Source: CAZAQS01 sp046485135 (lineage in GTDB: Bacteria; Chloroflexota; Anaerolineae; Anaerolineales; UBA4823). Taken from it: 5,346 nucleotides of DNA. The notes under the pieces were generated by a model. The model worked only from the letters and a program-made list of their open reading frames with translations. It was not told the DNA's origin and made no database searches. The first letter of the stretch is position 1, and each line of letters starts with the position of its first letter. Where the stretch lies: positions 1 through 5,346 of the forward strand of contig JAWOHN010000154.1 of NCBI GenBank assembly GCA_046485135.1. Reading direction: 5' to 3'. Positions 1 through 5,136 of this stretch are shown here, piece by piece. The translations under genes and the position numbers were made by a program.

Positions 1-452
1 CGATGATCGAAGTGAGCCAGACCGGAGAAAACCATATCCGCGTAGCCGGGTTGATGCACGAGCCGGATAACGAGTGGCCGGTGGTGATGGCCGGGCCAAT
101 GGGCATGGTTAAACTGTTCGTGCGGACGGGGGTACAGGTGCTGCAGGAGGCCTATACCGCCTACCAACGCCGCATGGCCGAATTGGGGCGCTTCGACAAA
201 TCTATGCCCTTGGCGGTGGTGCACCACGCCAATTATAAGATCAACAAGCTGCTGGAAAAGAATCTGATCAAAGAAGGCATTCATATCCCCATGCCATGGG
301 TGCTGAGCGAGTTCGGCAATGTCAGCGCAGCCTCCAATATGATCGCTTTCCTGCGTAAGCTGACCAGCCTCAAGCCGGGCGACCACGTCCTGTTTGATTC
401 CTTTGGCGCCGGTACGTATTATGACGCCCTGGCAGTGGAATTAGGAGGTTAA
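1..452 (+). CDS. 3-oxoacyl-ACP synthase III (FabH-like), C-terminal part, 5' end outside window
   Basis: This is the C-terminal part of a thiolase-fold condensing enzyme of the FabH/ketoacyl-ACP synthase III family, which in its usual role joins an acyl-CoA primer to malonyl-ACP to begin fatty-acid or related chain synthesis in the cytoplasm. About 149 residues are visible. Counting from the first in-frame Met (base 3), HHAN at residues 74-77 matches the family HQAN motif with the catalytic His, and FGNVSAAS at 104-111 matches YGNTSAAS with the catalytic Asn. The tail KPGDHVLFDSFGAGTYYDA fits the closing beta strands (family: KPGDLVLLVAFGGG). The active-site Cys and the N-terminal half are missing because the gene runs off the left edge, so the ATG at base 3 is probably internal. 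The gene ends in TAA just before a strong hairpin. Substrate cannot be judged; an HMG-CoA-synthase-like or secondary-metabolism relative remains possible. Confidence 0.85.
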   Translation, partial: MIEVSQTGENHIRVAGLMHEPDNEWPVVMAGPMGMVKLFVRTGVQVLQEAYTAYQRRMAELGRFDKSMPLAVVHHANYKINKLLEKNLIKEGIHIPMPWVLSEFGNVSAASNMIAFLRKLTSLKPGDHVLFDSFGAGTYYDALAVELGG

Positions 453-456
453 ATTC

Positions 457-504
457 AAAAAGCGAAGCAACAGCCTGCAAATGCAGGCTGTTGCTTCGCT
501 TTTT
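457..504. terminator. Bidirectional rho-independent terminator between convergent genes
   Basis: A perfect 23-bp inverted repeat (457-479 paired with 482-504) is separated by only two A residues. The outer ends are A5 on the left and T5 on the right, so transcripts from either strand give a GC-containing stem followed by a U run. It lies 4 bases after the stop codon of the FabH-like gene and 3 bases beyond the stop of the minus-strand Nudix gene, so it serves both converging transcripts. Confidence 0.93.
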
Positions 505-507
505 GGG

Positions 508-1011
508 TTAAGCAGAAAAAACAATTTGCAGGCGCTCTTGGGTATCGTAGAAAGAGCGGGCAGAGAAGGGCGGCAGGCCGGGCAAGGTAGACAGGACGCG
601 CGGCAGCAAAACAGGCAGATCTTCGACCAGGGGCAGCTCCTGGAGACGGGAGCGATCAATCCATTCCAGGCTGCCTTCAGGCGAGGGAACCGGCTCGCCA
701 GAAGGCAGCTCCCCCCGAAAGACGTAGATGGCAATGCCGGTATCCAGACCGGTATCCACCAGCAAGGTCCCGCACAACCACAAACTGTCGCCGGGCAGGC
801 CGGTCTCTTCCAGCAACTCGCGGCGGGCGGCGCCGAGGGCATCTTCGCCCTGCTCAATATGCCCGCCGATGCCGTTGTACAGACCGGCCCACAGGCGCTT
901 ACCAGCCGCACCCTTGAGCAGCAGCACCCGCTCACCCCGCGTGACAAAGACCAGCGTGCGCGGGATCAGCTTATAGCGGTCCGAGCTGACGCCCTGGTCG
1001 GCGGCGGGCAT
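508..1011 (-). CDS. Nudix hydrolase, MutT/MTH1-like (probable 8-oxo-dGTP or related NTP diphosphatase)
   Basis: The 167-residue protein carries a complete Nudix box (GX5EX7REUXEEXGU) from Gly50 to Leu72: GHIEQGE at 50-56 and RELLEETGL at 64-72. Glu65, Glu68 and Glu69 are the expected Mg2+-binding, catalytic carboxylates. The segment just before the box, LWAGLYNGIGG (40-50), resembles the WNGFGGK stretch of MTH1/MutT enzymes that sanitise oxidised nucleotides, so hydrolysis of a damaged (d)NTP to the monophosphate plus pyrophosphate is a reasonable guess; substrate assignment in this superfamily is unreliable. The length is normal for a single-domain Nudix protein, with no signal peptide, so it is cytosolic. 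The ATG directly follows the TAA of the aldolase gene (TAAATG) and no clear Shine-Dalgarno sequence precedes it, which points to termination-reinitiation from the upstream gene. It is the last gene of a two-gene minus-strand operon. Confidence 0.92.
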   Translation of the reverse strand: MPAADQGVSSDRYKLIPRTLVFVTRGERVLLLKGAAGKRLWAGLYNGIGGHIEQGEDALGAARRELLEETGLPGDSLWLCGTLLVDTGLDTGIAIYVFRGELPSGEPVPSPEGSLEWIDRSRLQELPLVEDLPVLLPRVLSTLPGLPPFSARSFYDTQERLQIVFSA

Positions 1012-2433
1012 TTAATCGGCCAGGTCAGAGACGTCTTCTTCGCCGGCGGACTCGCCCAGGTAGGCTTTCAGGCTGGGCTTGACCACCAAGGGCTGGATGG
1101 TCTGCTCAACGTAGCGGCGCGTATCGCTGATGGCCAGGTAGCTGAACAGCTTCTTAAACTGCTCTTCCCAAGCTTCTCCAATCTCAGCGCGCTTCTCTTC
1201 CGGCATCTGCCAAAGCTGGCGTTTGAAAGGACCGATGGCGTTCTTGCGGGTCTTATAGTAAAACTGCTCGCCGGTCATGCCAGCCTTGCGGTCGCCGGCG
1301 TTCTTCTCGTCCAGGTAGGCGTACATCTGCCCCTTGAGATCAACGGGCAGGCGGTCAAAGAGCATATTCTGGAAGTTGGTGGCCAGGTGCACCTCGCAGG
1401 CCTGTGACTCGACGAATTTGCCAAAGGCGCTCTCCGGCAGGGTGGAGGCGCCGTGCTGGACCGCGCCGGCCATTCCATATTCATCCCGGGCGACCCGGCT
1501 GAGGCGCAGCAGGGCGCCGAAATCGACGCTGACGTCGGCGATGCTGCCATCGGGCAGGACCACGCCGCCATGGGAGGTGCCGGTCTGGATGCTGATCTTG
1601 CTGATGCCCACCAGGTCAGAGCCAAGCTTAGCCAGCTCAGCGTTGTAGCCATCCATATAGGCGCGCAGCTCTTCTTCGGTGGAGTTCTGCCCGCCCACTT
1701 CGCCGATCTCTCCGCCGACTGAAATGGTCACGCCATCCGGCTCAAGCTCGCGGATATAGGCCGTGTACATGGCCGAAAGGCCGGTGTTGAGAGCCTGCTG
1801 CTGCGGGATGGTGGGCTGGCTCAGGTCGACCAGGGTGGAGGTGTCGATATCGATATTGTAAAAACCGGCTGCAATGGCTTCCTGGATCAGGTCACGCACA
1901 GCCTGCAGCTCGGTCTGCGGATCGGAGGCGTAGCGCTTGCCGGAGACCTGGAAGTGGTCGCCCTGCACGAAGACTGGGCCGCTGAAGCCCTCGGCGATGG
2001 CAGCCGCCAGGACGCTGGTGACGTACTCGCCCGGGCGCTGGTCGGTGTAACCCATCTCGGAGCGGGCGATCTCGAATATGAGGGCGCCGGCATCCACCGC
2101 AATGGCGGCGCGAAAGACGGCTTTGGCGGCTTCGAAGGTGAGGGCGCGCAGGTTGATGGCCGGGACGGTGAAATTGGAGGGGACCTCGCCGCGCCCGCGG
2201 GCCATGTACAGGTCGTTGATCGAGGCCAGGTAGATCCCGCTGGCCTGGGCCGCCAGGAGGGTCAGGTAGCGGGCATAGCCCTGGCGGGGACCGCTTTCCA
2301 GGGCGGAGACTTCCGCCAGGTGGTGGATGTCCTCCCGCAGGCGGGCGGCATCTTTGACAAGCGGCTGCCCATCTTCGATTTGCAGGCTGCCGTTTAAGAG
2401 GTTTAGGATTTCTTGCATTTCTGGTTTGATCAT
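1012..2433 (-). CDS. Class II (zinc) fructose-bisphosphate aldolase-like protein, large divergent form
   Basis: This is a TIM-barrel metal-dependent aldolase of the FbaA/tagatose-bisphosphate aldolase family, expected to cleave or form ketose 1,6-bisphosphates from dihydroxyacetone phosphate and an aldehyde. Numbering from the chosen Met (473 aa), the conserved blocks appear in order: VPAINL 90-95, GDHFQ 158-162, IDIDTSTL 194-201, EIGEVGG 242-248, TSHGG 286-290, VQHGAST 325-331 and EVHLATNFQN 347-356. His160, His288 and His327 are the expected zinc ligands (compare FbaA His110, His226, His264). Two oddities stand out: the usual N-[IV]-x-T-[DE] signature reads H-L-A-T-N, and about 110 extra C-terminal residues make it longer than the common 285-360 residue forms. 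An in-frame ATG lies at 2464-2466, but GAGGAG (minus strand, 2449-2444) is 10 bases before the ATG at 2433 and only 1 base before the ATG at 2442, so 2433 is preferred. The true sugar substrate is uncertain. Confidence 0.88.
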   Translation of the reverse strand: MIKPEMQEILNLLNGSLQIEDGQPLVKDAARLREDIHHLAEVSALESGPRQGYARYLTLLAAQASGIYLASINDLYMARGRGEVPSNFTVPAINLRALTFEAAKAVFRAAIAVDAGALIFEIARSEMGYTDQRPGEYVTSVLAAAIAEGFSGPVFVQGDHFQVSGKRYASDPQTELQAVRDLIQEAIAAGFYNIDIDTSTLVDLSQPTIPQQQALNTGLSAMYTAYIRELEPDGVTISVGGEIGEVGGQNSTEEELRAYMDGYNAELAKLGSDLVGISKISIQTGTSHGGVVLPDGSIADVSVDFGALLRLSRVARDEYGMAGAVQHGASTLPESAFGKFVESQACEVHLATNFQNMLFDRLPVDLKGQMYAYLDEKNAGDRKAGMTGEQFYYKTRKNAIGPFKRQLWQMPEEKRAEIGEAWEEQFKKLFSYLAISDTRRYVEQTIQPLVVKPSLKAYLGESAGEEDVSDLAD

Positions 2434-2443
2434 GGTAATCATA

Positions 2444-2449
2444 CTCCTC
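2444..2449 (-). promoter_or_regulatory. Shine-Dalgarno sequence deciding the aldolase start
   Basis: GAGGAG on the minus strand lies 10 bases upstream of the ATG at 2433-2431. It falls inside the reading frame opened by the ATG at 2466 and only 1 base from the ATG at 2442, which argues for initiation at 2433 over either alternative. Confidence 0.65.
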
Positions 2450-2567
2450 GGGTAATGAGATGGCATGGTGGGAATTCCCCCGGTCTACCGCGCATAGCAG
2501 GCGAAAATCTGTATGCGGCACTTATCCACTGGAGTTCCCGAAGGCCTGCCTCTAGCAGGTTGGAGTC

Positions 2568-2576
2568 ATTATAACA
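2568..2576 (-). promoter_or_regulatory. Extended -10 promoter for the aldolase-Nudix operon
   Basis: On the minus strand the sequence reads TGTTATAAT, a full TGn extended -10 with consensus TATAAT (2573-2568). No good -35 is visible at 16-18 bases, as expected when an extended -10 compensates. Transcription would begin near 2561, giving a leader of roughly 128 nt before the ATG at 2433. The leader opens with a small hairpin (CCTGC-TAGAG-GCAGG, 2559-2545). No known riboswitch is recognised. Confidence 0.55.
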
Positions 2577-2633
2577 CCAGTGGGCAGGAGAGGCGCTCCT
2601 TTAGGAACACTGTGGAAGAAGATAGAACTCCCG

Positions 2634-2662
2634 TTGCGCCGAAGGGCAAGTGCGACTATAAT
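2634..2662 (+). promoter_or_regulatory. Sigma-70-type promoter for the helical protein-SPFH operon
   Basis: A consensus -10 TATAAT (2657-2662) is preceded at exactly 17 bases by TTGCGC (2634-2639), which keeps the TTG core of the -35 box. Transcription would begin near 2669, leaving a leader of about 55 nt. That leader contains a short hairpin, CCGGG (2691-2695) with CCCGG (2703-2707), just before the ribosome binding site. Confidence 0.6.
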
Positions 2663-2711
2663 TTAGCTTGTTGGATTCAACGGGATATCGCCGGGGTGAA
2701 GGCCCGGTTCC

Positions 2712-2718
2712 AAGGAGG
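2712..2718 (+). promoter_or_regulatory. Perfect Shine-Dalgarno sequence for a GTG start
   Basis: AAGGAGG is fully complementary to the 16S rRNA 3' end and lies 5 bases upstream of the GTG at 2724-2726. It decides the non-ATG start of the 175-residue protein. Confidence 0.8.
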
Positions 2719-2723
2719 CTATT

Positions 2724-3251
2724 GTGAGCGATCAAAAAGACCAATATTTCGATAAAGTCAGCAAAGATATGGATCCCTTTAAAAAGATCCTGGCCAAAAT
2801 CCCCGGATTTGGCGGGTATATCGAGCGGCAAGCCCGGCGGGACTCGGATAAATTGATCCGGGATACGATCTTCAAGCGCTTCCGAGAGCTGGAAGGGCGC
2901 GTTTCCAGATTGCAGCGCGAGTTCATCCAACACGGCGAGATCATGTATGTGGATGACCTGGAGGCCACAGCCATCAAGCTGCGCACATTTGCAGACCGGA
3001 TTCGCACCGCCACGCGCGGCTATTCCAGCCTGTTCGCGGCGACCAAGATCAACGAGGCCGAGCTGGAGCGGCTGTACGAATACGACGCGGCCATGCTGGA
3101 CCTGGCTGACGAGGTCGAGCGGGCTATCGATAACGTACAGGCTTCGGTAGGTACGGATGGGCTGCCAGCCAGCCTGCGGCACCTGGAGAGCACCGCGCTG
3201 AAGGCGATTGAGACCTTTAACCGGCGCGATGAGGTAGTTCTGGAAGCATAG
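2724..3251 (+). CDS. Conserved helical protein of unknown function, partner of SPFH protein
   Basis: The function of this 175-residue protein is not recognised. It is highly charged and almost wholly helix-forming, without signal peptide or membrane span. The N-terminal part has a compact motif, LAKIPGFGGYIERQARRD at residues 23-40, followed by DKLIRD: a Pro-Gly turn between hydrophobic and Arg-rich amphipathic stretches. My recollection is that similar PG[YF]xGYxxR...RRDADK motifs occur in uncharacterised proteins of Chloroflexota and Cyanobacteria, but this was not checked. Residues 45-150 look like long helices that could form a coiled-coil bundle (for example ELEGRVSRLQREF, ELERLYEYDAAMLDLADEVE). 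The start is GTG after a perfect AAGGAGG. It is first in a two-gene operon; its TAG stop overlaps the Shine-Dalgarno of the SPFH gene, 12 bases upstream of that start, so the products are probably made together. A role alongside a membrane-associated SPFH scaffold is inferred from context only. Confidence 0.8.
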   Translation: MSDQKDQYFDKVSKDMDPFKKILAKIPGFGGYIERQARRDSDKLIRDTIFKRFRELEGRVSRLQREFIQHGEIMYVDDLEATAIKLRTFADRIRTATRGYSSLFAATKINEAELERLYEYDAAMLDLADEVERAIDNVQASVGTDGLPASLRHLESTALKAIETFNRRDEVVLEA

Positions 3252-3263
3252 GAGTAAAAGAGC

Positions 3264-4328
3264 ATGGCAAGAGTATTTGATGTCGTAGAATATCCAAATG
3301 AGATGCGCGATGAGATCGTGCGGCGCTTCCCCGAGTCTGGTCCGGGGGATTTCCGCATCGGCTCTCAGGTGATCGTGCGCGAAGCACAGATGGCGGTCTT
3401 CTTCCGGGATGGGAACGCCCTGGACGTGTTCGGCCCCGGGCGGCACACCATCACCACCATGAATATCCCGCTGATCGTCAATTTTCTGGGTAAGATCTTC
3501 AACGAGCGTACGCCCTTCCCGGCGGAGGTGTATTTCGTCTCCATGCGCGAGTTCGTGGACCGCAAATGGGGCACACCCCAGCCGATCATCGTGCGCAACC
3601 CGGGCATGGGGCTGGGCGTGGCGCTGCTGCAGGGCTTCGGCACCTTTAGCTTCCAGATGCTCAACCCGCAACAGTTCGTGACCCAGGTGGTGGGCGCCAC
3701 GGGCACCTTCCGCATGGCCGATATCGAGACCCGCCTGCGTTCGATGCTGCTGTCCAAGCTTCAGGACCTGCTGGGCGAGACGGCTGCTAAAGCCAGCGTG
3801 CCGGAGATGATTGCTCTGACCGATGAGCTGAGCGCGGGTGTACGCGCTAAAACGGTGGAAGATTTCGAGGCGCTGGGCTTGAGCCTGAAGACCTTCTATA
3901 TCGAGAACCTGAAACCGTCCAGCAAGTCGGCGGAGGAGCTGCGGGCGATGGGTATGCTGGATATGCAGACCTACACCCAACTGCAGGCGGCGGACGCGAT
4001 GCGCGATGCGGCCCAAAACCCGTCCGGCGGGGCGGGGCTGACCGCAGGGATCGGGGCCGGTATGGGTATCGGCAATGTGCTGGGGCAGTCGCTGTCCGGG
4101 ATGACCGGGGCAGGGGCAGCCGGAGCAGGCGCGGCCCAACCGGGCGGGCCATCCGGCGGGACGCCAGTCATGCCAGATGTGATGACGCCTACGGAGGCTG
4201 CATCCTTCCTGAAGGTGTCGGAAGAGGACGTGGTGGCGGCCATAACGGCCGGAGACCTGAAGGCGCGCAAGATCGGGGCGGCCTTCCGCATCAGCAAAGA
4301 GGCCTTGCAGGAGTTCCTGAAGGGGTAG
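3264..4328 (+). CDS. SPFH (band 7, COG4260/YdjI-like) protein with C-terminal excisionase-type helix-turn-helix
   Basis: The 354-residue protein has three parts. Residues about 20-240 match the COG4260 SPFH/'virion core protein-like' family, with hallmark stretches GSQVIVREAQMAVFFRDG (33-50), DVFGPGRHTITTMNIPL (54-70), PAEVYFVS (86-93) and KWGTPQP (101-107). SPFH proteins oligomerise and organise membranes; B. subtilis YdjI, from the same family as I recall, works with PspA in membrane stress. Residues 254-300 form a Gly/Ala/Met-rich flexible linker, as in relatives. Residues 306-353 (MTPTEAASFLKVSEEDVVAAI, then GDLKARKIGAAFRISKEALQEFL) match the excisionase-family HTH_17 pattern, where relatives normally have a zinc ribbon; no Cys pairs are present. 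No transmembrane segment is obvious. AGGAG (3250-3254) lies 9 bases before the ATG and overlaps the upstream stop. The SPFH call is firm; DNA binding by the tail is inferred. Confidence 0.9.
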   Translation: MARVFDVVEYPNEMRDEIVRRFPESGPGDFRIGSQVIVREAQMAVFFRDGNALDVFGPGRHTITTMNIPLIVNFLGKIFNERTPFPAEVYFVSMREFVDRKWGTPQPIIVRNPGMGLGVALLQGFGTFSFQMLNPQQFVTQVVGATGTFRMADIETRLRSMLLSKLQDLLGETAAKASVPEMIALTDELSAGVRAKTVEDFEALGLSLKTFYIENLKPSSKSAEELRAMGMLDMQTYTQLQAADAMRDAAQNPSGGAGLTAGIGAGMGIGNVLGQSLSGMTGAGAAGAGAAQPGGPSGGTPVMPDVMTPTEAASFLKVSEEDVVAAITAGDLKARKIGAAFRISKEALQEFLKG

Positions 4329-4500
4329 GGAAAGACAAGGCTTAAACAGGGAATTTACGCCTGGAGGAAAAGCCGCGTCCGTGTAACGGGTGAAGGAAAA
4401 TTCGTTTCACCGCCAAGGCGCGAAGGGCGCAAAGGGGGTTGGATGGAGGAGCGACTCTGGGTGGTTTTCCCAAATGTCCAGGGGATAAAATTCAAGAACA
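4329..4500. other. Non-coding downstream region of the SPFH operon
   Basis: No gene is seen here. The stretch contains a possible weak hairpin (GGTGAA 4389-4394 with TTCACC 4406-4411) and the periodic element at 4411-4436. It is presumably the 3' untranslated part of the SPFH transcript, ending at the tandem terminators. Confidence 0.5.
4411..4436 (+). repeat. Short 9-nt periodic GC-rich repeat (CGC-AAGG type)
   Basis: Three near-identical units follow each other: CGCCAAGG (4411-4418), CGCGAAGGG (4419-4427) and CGCAAAGGG (4428-4436). They resemble the 'caccgccaaggcgcaaagg' type element seen dispersed in intergenic DNA of many bacteria. That link to a dispersed family is from memory; only the local periodicity is directly visible. 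Confidence 0.5.
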
Positions 4501-4501
4501 G

Positions 4502-4528
4502 GCGCCGGTGCGAACCGGCGCTTTTTTT
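4502..4528 (+). terminator. Rho-independent terminator 1 of the SPFH operon
   Basis: An uninterrupted 8-bp stem, GCGCCGGT (4502-4509) with ACCGGCGC (4514-4521), is closed by a stable GCGA (GNRA) tetraloop and followed at once by seven T residues (4522-4528). It lies about 175 bases after the SPFH stop codon on the same strand and is the first strong stop signal there. Confidence 0.92.
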
Positions 4529-4534
4529 CCCTGA

Positions 4535-4563
4535 TTCCCACGAAGACCGTGGGAACTTTTTTT
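4535..4563 (+). terminator. Rho-independent terminator 2 (backup, in tandem)
   Basis: A second 8-bp perfect stem, TTCCCACG (4535-4542) with CGTGGGAA (4548-4555), has the 5-base loop AAGAC and is followed by C and seven T residues (4557-4563). It lies only 6 bases beyond the first terminator's T run. The sequence differs from the first hairpin, so it is not a simple duplication. Confidence 0.85.
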
Positions 4564-4601
4564 CTGCCCACACTGCGGGAGACGCCAACGGAATCCCGTA
4601 C

Positions 4602-4617
4602 GGGCGACCCATTCCCC
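4602..4617 (+). repeat. Solo left end of the GGGCGACCC repeat family
   Basis: GTAC followed by GGGCGACCC (4602-4610) and ATTCCCC resembles the outer end of the 86-bp repeats. It also matches, in inverted orientation and apart from a 3-base difference, the right end of repeat copy 1 (4720-4738). It has no partner of its own at 86 bp, so it may be a truncated copy or an outer end of a longer element spanning 4602-4738. Confidence 0.5.
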
Positions 4618-4652
4618 GTCGCTGGCGGTCCGTTGGGCGAATGGTCCGATTT

Positions 4653-4738
4653 GGGCGACCCATCCACCCATGCCCCGGATTTGGTTGGGCCGTACCGGTT
4701 GCCGTTTGATGCGCCCGTTGGGGAATGGCGGGTCGCCC
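4653..4738 (+). repeat. 86-bp inverted-end repeat, copy 1
   Basis: The unit starts with GGGCGACCC (4653-4661) and ends with its exact reverse complement GGGTCGCCC (4730-4738). From base 4654 it aligns without gaps to copy 2 (4984-5068) with 78 of 85 positions identical, and the last 43 bases are identical. The bases just to its left (4644-4652) are shared with copy 3. It contains no gene. It looks like a small non-autonomous palindromic element (MITE- or REP-like); no transposase is present in the window. Confidence 0.8.
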
Positions 4739-4838
4739 TGGTTTCATGTTCAAATGGTTCGGCCGGCGCGCGTTGTGCCATCCGACGATCGTTACCCGAT
4801 AATTCAACGTTCGCATTCCCAGGCGAACCGTCCGATTT

Positions 4839-4924
4839 GGGCGACCCGCCGTGGGTAACCCTGGATTCGATGTGTGTGTTATGGTTGCCAGACGGGATCA
4901 TGGTTCGCATGGTATGGGTCGCCC
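4839..4924 (+). repeat. 86-bp inverted-end repeat, copy 3 (divergent)
   Basis: This unit has the same ends, GGGCGACCC (4839-4847) and GGGTCGCCC (4916-4924), and exactly the same length as the other two copies. Inside, GGATTCG (4863-4869) and GGTTGCC (4883-4889) fall at the same offsets as in copy 2, while most of the interior differs (about 49% identity overall by hand alignment). The preceding bases, with GTCCGATTT, repeat those before copy 1. On the right it continues into CCTAC, matching the GGGTCGCCCCTAC form. It is probably an older or differently evolved family member. Confidence 0.65.
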
Positions 4925-4982
4925 CTACGCCGATTTGCGTTGGCGAATTTTGGGGATCCAAATCCGCGCCATCGTTTTGTAG

Positions 4983-5068
4983 AGGCGACCCATCCACCCA
5001 TTCCTCGGATTCGGTTGGCCCACAACGGTTGCCGTTTGATGCGCCCGTTGGGGAATGGCGGGTCGCCC
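4983..5068 (+). repeat. 86-bp inverted-end repeat, copy 2
   Basis: The unit runs from aGGCGACCC to GGGTCGCCC (5060-5068) and is 92% identical to copy 1 in the same orientation. Its outer flanks GTAG (4979-4982) and CCTGC resemble GTAGGGGCGACCC and its complement, so the inverted ends may extend to about 13 bp with mismatches. No coding function is seen. Confidence 0.8.
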
Positions 5069-5088
5069 CTGCCCGCCTCGCAAATCAA

Positions 5089-5116
5089 CCCCCCTTTCCA
5101 AGGGGGGCCAGGGGGG
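5089..5116. repeat. C6/G6 hairpin followed by a second G6 run
   Basis: CCCCCCTT (5089-5096) pairs with AAGGGGGG (5100-5107) around a 3-base loop, and a further GGGGGG follows at 5111-5116 after CCA. This CCCCCTTTCCAAGGGGG...CAGGGGGGATT pattern resembles a dispersed intergenic repeat known from many bacterial genomes, including cyanobacteria; that identification is from memory. There is no T run, so it is not a standard terminator. Confidence 0.6.
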
Positions 5117-5136
5117 ATTCCTCAAGGCGCAAGCGG

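Noticed and set aside
481..1407. 308-codon plus-strand open frame
   Set aside because: It begins in the terminator hairpin and lies opposite the Nudix and aldolase genes, both supported by motifs; it shows no domain of its own.
2522..2530. DnaA-box-like TTATCCACT
   Set aside because: It is a single 9-mer with one mismatch to TTATCCACA, with no second box, AT-rich unwinding region or origin-linked gene; chance occurrence is likely.
2513..2755. 80-codon plus-strand frame in the divergent control region
   Set aside because: It spans both promoters and runs into the GTG-started gene in another frame, with no recognisable product.
2601..4139. 512-codon open frame on the minus strand opposite the helical protein and SPFH genes
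   Set aside because: It overlaps two clearly recognised plus-strand genes and their promoter; its translation is rich in His, Arg, Gln and Leu with no recognisable domain, as expected from an antisense frame in GC-rich coding DNA.
4391..4440. Possible small RNA or leader upstream of the tandem terminators
   Set aside because: No promoter is visible between the SPFH stop codon and the terminators, so the sequence is best read as the operon's 3' untranslated region.
4407..4997. 196-codon minus-strand open frame over the repeat region
   Set aside because: Its translation is low in hydrophobic structure and contains GSPKSD-type repeats that simply reflect the DNA repeats; it crosses both terminators. 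No ribosome binding site supports it.
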